A stretch of DNA of 9,268 nt from Saprospiraceae bacterium (GTDB lineage Bacteria > Bacteroidota > Bacteroidia > Chitinophagales > Saprospiraceae): positions 1 through 9,268 of the forward strand of contig JALZVN010000042.1 in NCBI GenBank assembly GCA_023299965.1, in the 5' to 3' direction. The notes below the pieces were generated by a model, which saw only the letters and a list, made by a program, of their open reading frames with translations, did not search any database and was not told where the DNA came from. The translations under genes were made by a program, and so were the position numbers. Within the stretch, counting starts at the first letter, position 1, and every line of letters starts with the position of its first letter. Shown here one piece after another: positions 5,737 to 9,268 of this stretch.

Positions 5737-6378
5737 CTACGCCAATCTTAACCTCATTTGTCTTCTAGAGGCAACATGAAGGCTAACCCAAGTCACCCAT
5801 ATGGCGTCAAAGACAAAGGTTATTTTTTGCAAGACTGGGGTGTAGTAAAAACCTATTTTGGTCTCATAACTCAAAAACATAATCAAACTTAAACCGAAAC
5901 AAATGTATGCCAAGGTTTTGTGCACTCGATCTTCATGTTTAATCAATTCTAAAAAGAATGGTATAAAAGTAATGATGGTCAATATCCCGGAAACTGTGAC
6001 TGCTGTATCATGATAATCTTTATTATACATAAAGATAAATGTAGTCATGGCCGCCATACCCAGTCCTCGCATAATTCTAGTATTCCAATTTTGCTTACTA
6101 AATAATTCGGGCAAAATATAGAAGAAGGAAATCATCCCAAAACTAAGCATAAAATGAGCAATGATAGCAATAGGTCGAGCATCATTGACCACTCCTTCTT
6201 CGAGATGAAGGGACATGAGGTCACAAATAAAATTGTGAAAATAACTATAGCCCTCAGAAGCAATTTCGTTAACTGAGCCGCCAGGATATTTAGTCGTAGC
6301 TATTAAAAACAAAATCAAAAAACCTGTCAAGCCGACAATAGGAAAATACGGGTATTTGTTTTTGATGAATTCTAGCAT
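5737..6378 (-). CDS. Six-helix integral membrane protein of unknown function
   Basis: I do not recognise a characterised family with certainty. The 213-residue protein has six likely membrane helices, about 12-29, 68-92, 103-119, 123-146, 154-171 and 180-202, and a basic tail (RRQMRLRLA) that should be cytoplasmic. A conserved-looking loop after the first helix reads YPGGS, then SYFHNFICDLMS, with NDARPIA opening helix two. This pattern recalls DUF998-like membrane proteins found in Bacteroidota, where a similar helix-loop with CDLM occurs, but that is memory rather than proof. There are few charged residues inside the helices, so a transporter role is not evident. It starts with ATG at 6378, 56 bases after the DUF1573 gene, and may belong to the same transcript. 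A structured repeat follows its stop. Confidence 0.8.
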   Translation of the reverse strand: MLEFIKNKYPYFPIVGLTGFLILFLIATTKYPGGSVNEIASEGYSYFHNFICDLMSLHLEEGVVNDARPIAIIAHFMLSFGMISFFYILPELFSKQNWNTRIMRGLGMAAMTTFIFMYNKDYHDTAVTVSGILTIITFIPFFLELIKHEDRVHKTLAYICFGLSLIMFLSYETKIGFYYTPVLQKITFVFDAIWVTWVSLHVASRRQMRLRLA

Positions 6379-6434
6379 ACTTTGGAAAACAGTATTGTTT
6401 AAGTTTGGTTTAGATACTTTACATTATATCTTGA

Positions 6435-6902
6435 CTACTGAAGCAATTCATATTTGTATTGCAGCATTACGATCATTGGCGCTCCAGTAACTGGGTCTTC
6501 ATTGGTCAAGAAAATATCAATATCTATAGTTTCAGATTCTTCTTTTTCCGTGCTGTCAAAGGTCACCATAATTGAACCTGTAGCGCCAGGCATGATCTCA
6601 CGCTTTGGGTACTTGGTCGTAGTACAATCACACGAAGACACAAGGTCAATCTTTAATGGAGTATTTCCGGTATTGGTAAAAGGAAATTCAAAATTGCGTA
6701 TCTCGCCCTTTTTCACGCTGCCTATGTCCTTAAACATTTCTTTGAAGCTCATCTGTGGTCCAACTTTCGAAGGTTGACTACTAGGCTGACTGGTAGGCTG
6801 TGTAGTTGGTCTAGAAGTTGGTTGAGAACTTGGATGTTGCGAAAATGTACTTGTCGCAAAACCAATCATTAATATAGCAAAGAAAAATAGTCGATTTAGC
6901 AT
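6435..6902 (-). CDS. Exported DUF1573 domain protein with Pro/Gln/Ser/Thr tetrapeptide linker
   Basis: The 155-residue protein has a signal peptide (1-21, cleaved after FS before QHP), a low-complexity linker of six four-residue units (23-46), and a DUF1573 domain (about 50-153). The domain shows FKDIGSVKKGEIRNFEFPFTNTGNTPLKI, then SSCDCTT with cysteines 91 and 93, then MPGATGSIMVTFDS, the typical immunoglobulin-like fold sequence of this family. DUF1573 proteins are common in the Bacteroidota envelope; their role is unknown. Members usually carry SCGC or SCDC at this point. The start codon ATG at 6902 lies three bases after the stop of the redoxin gene and is preceded by an A-rich stretch, as is common for translation in this phylum. 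The tight spacing suggests both proteins are made together and work in the same compartment. Confidence 0.88.
   Translation of the reverse strand: MLNRLFFFAILMIGFATSTFSQHPSSQPTSRPTTQPTSQPSSQPSKVGPQMSFKEMFKDIGSVKKGEIRNFEFPFTNTGNTPLKIDLVSSCDCTTTKYPKREIMPGATGSIMVTFDSTEKEESETIDIDIFLTNEDPVTGAPMIVMLQYKYELLQ
6765..6836 (-). repeat. Six 12-base coding repeats giving a (Q-P-[ST]-[ST]) linker
   Basis: Within the DUF1573 gene, residues 23-46 form six consecutive units: HPSS, QPTS, RPTT, QPTS, QPSS, QPSK. Proline falls at every fourth position (24, 28, 32, 36, 40, 44). Codon use differs between units, so the repeat is conserved more at the protein than the DNA level. The stretch would be extended and flexible, a spacer between the cleavage site and the folded domain, and is a possible O-glycosylation region. 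Confidence 0.8.
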
Positions 6903-6905
6903 AGT

Positions 6906-8402
6906 TTATTTATTTTCTGTTCTTTTAAATATATCATTCATGACATCTGCTAGTTGTTCAGCGCCTACTCGCTTGAATAAGATTTCATTCTTTTCGTCTA
7001 GGACATATATTTGTGGTGTAGACTTTACATTGTATATAGACTGATATCTAGATCTAAAGTATGGGTCTGTCACGTTTACCCAACGCAGCATTTCAGGACG
7101 ATCTTTGATAAACTCAGCACACTCTGGAGTACTCTTATAATTTTGATGACAGATGGCAAATAACTCTACGCCCTTGTCTTTAAACTCGTCATAAAACTCA
7201 ATCATCTTAGGCATACTTTTCTTACAATGTCCACAATCTGGTGCCCAAATAAATAACACCTTATATGGGCTATCTAAATTATGCAGAGATTGCTTTTCGC
7301 CTAATACAAATTTTTTAGCCTCCTCCGTTTCTTTATCCATGGCAACTAATGTAGCTTCGACATCCAATCTTGGCAGCGCAATTTCTGGTGCAATCTTCCC
7401 AATTAGAAGGGGCTCTGTCTTGCTCGCATTGTCTACTATTTCGATCAACTTTTCTGGCTCTACCCATGGCGTATCTCCCTTAGCATAATAGTTCATCACG
7501 ATATGCACATATAAAGCGTCCATACCAACCACTTTGCTATTGGCGTATTTGTTCAATAGTGTAGACAACCAATGTCTTTTGGTTTCTTCATTATTGCTCG
7601 CAAGGCTTACAATTTCATCTACCGCTACAGCTATAGAATCAGGATGGTGCACGACAAGTTTCTCTAAGTAAGTCATCACCTTATTGTGTATCAATGAAGT
7701 TCTAATCATACATGGATCAGACAAATTGATGTTGTCAAACCAGTGCTTTCGGATATAATAAAAGCGTTGCTTTCTAGCTTCATCAGTAGTCCCAAAATCT
7801 GGAACATCTATATCTTTACCGGTGCTAATTATTCTTGAAGTCATGCTCGTGGGATGCTTACCGATAACAGCTTGTTGATAATCCGCAACTTCTTTATCTA
7901 ATGCATCAATTTTCGATTGCGATTCTTTGAAATCTTTGCCTTGATCTTTCTCTTCTTTTACTTTTTTGTGAAGCTCCTGGGCAATTGGTGTTTTTGAACT
8001 AATAAACTGTATATAGTCATAGAAGATATCATTTTCTATGGACCCGTCGATTTTTGCAGCTTGAACTGGATTCTCCGCAGTGGTTTGAACAGTAAAATGC
8101 TGATCTACATCATTAACCAAAAATTGGACATACTGATTTGCAGGGGGCATGACCAAAAGATACATACCGCACTCTAGCTTTTCATCGCCTTTAAATGTAT
8201 ATGTATCGCCCTCTATAAGAACTGTGTCCTTGATGTATTGCTTATCTGCGTATTGGTAGCCCAATAGAAGTGTATCGTTTTCAAAGCCGTCAATTTTGAC
8301 TTTAATCTCATATCCATCTTGAGCGAAGGATGATGATATTGCTATAAAGCATAAAAATAACGCGGGTAGTAAAAACTTATGAATCATATTTGCTGGAATC
8401 AT
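6906..8402 (-). CDS. Exported thioredoxin-fold protein with DUF4369/DUF5106-type N-terminal regions (redoxin, TlpA/ResA-like)
   Basis: This 498-residue protein has a signal peptide (cleavage after SSSFA, residue 27). It then has a beta-rich DUF4369-like domain (about 30-125: YEIKVKIDGFENDTLLLGYQYADKQYIKDTV, FKGDEKLECGMYLLV). A helical middle region (about 130-330) resembles DUF5106. A C-terminal thioredoxin-like domain (about 333-495) follows. The active site is CGHC (Cys390, Cys393) in VLFIWAPDCGHCKKSMP, and the cis-proline is in STPQIYV (Pro463). This architecture is typical of Bacteroidota periplasmic thiol-disulfide oxidoreductases. CGHC is the dithiol found in protein disulfide isomerases, so either oxidation/isomerisation or reduction is possible; the substrate is unknown. 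ATG at 8402 is taken as the start; an ATG at 8387 gives a more typical signal peptide (MIHKFLLP) and is a real alternative. The DUF1573 gene follows by three bases. No clear -33/-7 promoter was found in 8403-8497. Confidence 0.92.
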   Translation of the reverse strand: MIPANMIHKFLLPALFLCFIAISSSFAQDGYEIKVKIDGFENDTLLLGYQYADKQYIKDTVLIEGDTYTFKGDEKLECGMYLLVMPPANQYVQFLVNDVDQHFTVQTTAENPVQAAKIDGSIENDIFYDYIQFISSKTPIAQELHKKVKEEKDQGKDFKESQSKIDALDKEVADYQQAVIGKHPTSMTSRIISTGKDIDVPDFGTTDEARKQRFYYIRKHWFDNINLSDPCMIRTSLIHNKVMTYLEKLVVHHPDSIAVAVDEIVSLASNNEETKRHWLSTLLNKYANSKVVGMDALYVHIVMNYYAKGDTPWVEPEKLIEIVDNASKTEPLLIGKIAPEIALPRLDVEATLVAMDKETEEAKKFVLGEKQSLHNLDSPYKVLFIWAPDCGHCKKSMPKMIEFYDEFKDKGVELFAICHQNYKSTPECAEFIKDRPEMLRWVNVTDPYFRSRYQSIYNVKSTPQIYVLDEKNEILFKRVGAEQLADVMNDIFKRTENK

Positions 8403-8497
8403 GCCTAATAGGAATTAAAATATTAAATGGCTTAATCATAATTAGTTGATAATCAATAATACTTACTGAGTATCTTTAAAAATTACTTTGACAACGC

Positions 8498-8541
8498 TAA
8501 AAAAACAAAAAAGCGCTTAATCTCATTGATTAAGACGCTTT
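8498..8541 (-). terminator. Strong intrinsic terminator of the coiled-coil gene
   Basis: On the minus strand AAAGCG, one bulged T, CTTAATC, loop AATGA, then GATTAAG and CGCTTT form a 13-pair stem (8541-8510). It is followed by a T-rich run interrupted once by G (8512-8498). It starts about 61 bases past the coiled-coil stop. It separates that gene from the redoxin gene, which therefore needs its own promoter in 8403-8497. Confidence 0.88.
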
Positions 8542-8602
8542 AATTGTAGCATTTGTTTATTAAAATTTTCTTAAAAAAGAAAAAAATATTTCGTTGCAGA
8601 CA

Positions 8603-9268
8603 TTATTTCTGCTTTTCCTTTACTTTAGACTTCTCCTCTTTTAGTTTTTCTATTTCATCCTGTAAGTCGATCATTTTAAGTTTGAGGTCGGCTAATTTTT
8701 CGTCAGTTTCCGATAATTCAGAGCGCTTTGCTTCTAATAAAGTCACTTCTTCAGCGATCTTGAGGGCTGTTTCTTCTTTGACTGCATTTATTTGTTCTTT
8801 GGCACCTTGCTTTGCCTGATACACAGCATCACTGGCTTCTTTCTGAGCAATTGTTATCTCTTCTTGAGCTGCAGAGCGTGCTTGTTCAGTCTCTTCATTT
8901 AGTTTGCTTCTTTCTGCTTGGGTTTGCTCTACCAACTTCGCTCTCTCGTCATCTGCATCAGCTCTGGCTTGATCGATTTCTTCTTGTGCATTGGCTTTGG
9001 CTTCATCAATCTCTAAATTGGACTTAGCTATTTCTTCATCAATTCTCTTTCTTTCAACCAGCACGATCTCCGCGGCTTCCTGTTTGATCAATGCCACTTC
9101 ATTAGCGGCTTCTTCCTTTGTAGTCGCAATAGCCTCGGCAGCGGCTTCTTGAGTAGCTAGCATTTCTAATTCTGATTCTTCTCTTGTTTGGCTAGCATTT
9201 TCTCTGATACCTCTGATTTCTTCTGCCGTCTTAGATTTTGTCATCGCAACATCTTCTGCGCCTTTCAC
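8603..9268 (-). CDS. Hendecad-repeat coiled-coil protein, C-terminal part only (5' end outside window)
   Basis: The frame is open to the window edge. The first codon there is GTG, most likely an internal valine, so at least 221 C-terminal residues are present and the true start is outside. The sequence is Glu/Ala/Lys-rich with no cysteine, tryptophan or proline and is almost wholly helical. It divides cleanly into about 16 eleven-residue units (residues 15-190). Examples are ATTKEEAANEV and ALIKQEAAEIV, and AKSNLEIDEAK and ANAQEEIDQAR. A heptad-type leucine coil (about 191-215) and a lysine-rich tail end the protein. Hendecads give a nearly straight or right-handed coiled coil, as in some cytoskeletal, membrane-surface and secretion-related proteins. 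No family or function can be assigned without the N-terminus. A strong terminator follows the stop. Confidence 0.8.
   Translation of the reverse strand: MKGAEDVAMTKSKTAEEIRGIRENASQTREESELEMLATQEAAAEAIATTKEEAANEVALIKQEAAEIVLVERKRIDEEIAKSNLEIDEAKANAQEEIDQARADADDERAKLVEQTQAERSKLNEETEQARSAAQEEITIAQKEASDAVYQAKQGAKEQINAVKEETALKIAEEVTLLEAKRSELSETDEKLADLKLKMIDLQDEIEKLKEEKSKVKEKQK

Noticed and set aside
6454..6777. Plus-strand open frame of 107 codons
   Set aside because: It is antisense to the DUF1573 gene, and the minus-strand frame has the signal peptide and domain motifs.
8553..9027. Two plus-strand open frames opposite the coiled-coil gene
   Set aside because: A Glu/Ala/Lys-rich gene produces long Ser/Phe/Leu-rich antisense frames; neither shows a plausible protein.
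9266..9268. GTG at the window edge as the true start of the coiled-coil gene
   Set aside because: The repeat pattern is already under way and the codon coincides with the window boundary, so it is almost certainly internal.

Overview
The window reads as a chromosome segment of a Bacteroidota bacterium, probably a marine or environmental Saprospiria, Cytophagia or Flavobacteriia-like lineage. The evidence is an AT-rich composition, a gldC homologue, a TonB-dependent receptor with an N-terminal carboxypeptidase-regulatory-like domain paired with a DUF4249 lipoprotein, a DUF4369/DUF5106-type redoxin, a DUF1573 protein, and a -7 box of the Bacteroidota type (TAnnTTTG). Shine-Dalgarno sequences are mostly absent. 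Every gene I can support lies on the minus strand, so transcription runs from high to low coordinates.

In order of transcription: (1) 9268-8603, the 3' part of a long hendecad-repeat coiled-coil gene cut by the window edge, ended by a strong intrinsic terminator at 8541-8498. (2) 8402-5737, an envelope gene group: an exported thioredoxin-fold protein, an exported DUF1573 protein 3 bases downstream, and a six-helix membrane protein of unknown function 56 bases further on. (3) 5736-5330, a 407-base gap with a multi-hairpin element resembling an intergenic repeat family of Bacteroidota, a pair of inverted CAATTG sites and a near-perfect AT-rich palindrome just ahead of the next gene. (4) 5329-4040, an Lrp/AsnC-type regulator and a TraB/GumN-family protein, nine bases apart and in the same reading frame. 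(5) A 189-base gap with several TCTA...TAGA palindromes. (6) 3850-212, a TonB-dependent receptor, a DUF4249 lipoprotein coupled to it by an ATGA overlap, and gldC 19 bases further. (7) 90-1, the signal recognition particle RNA with its own promoter, possibly cut at its 3' end by the window edge.

Functionally the window is mostly envelope biology: outer-membrane uptake (receptor plus lipoprotein), a gliding or type IX secretion-related cytoplasmic protein attached to that uptake operon, periplasmic thiol-disulfide chemistry next to a CxC-containing DUF1573 protein, and protein targeting through SRP RNA. No mobile-element gene, CRISPR array, tRNA or defence system was seen. The parts least explained by known annotation are the structured element at 5525-5702, the palindromes ahead of lrp and the receptor gene, the placement of gldC behind a receptor/DUF4249 pair, and the run of three consecutive genes with non-ATG starts.
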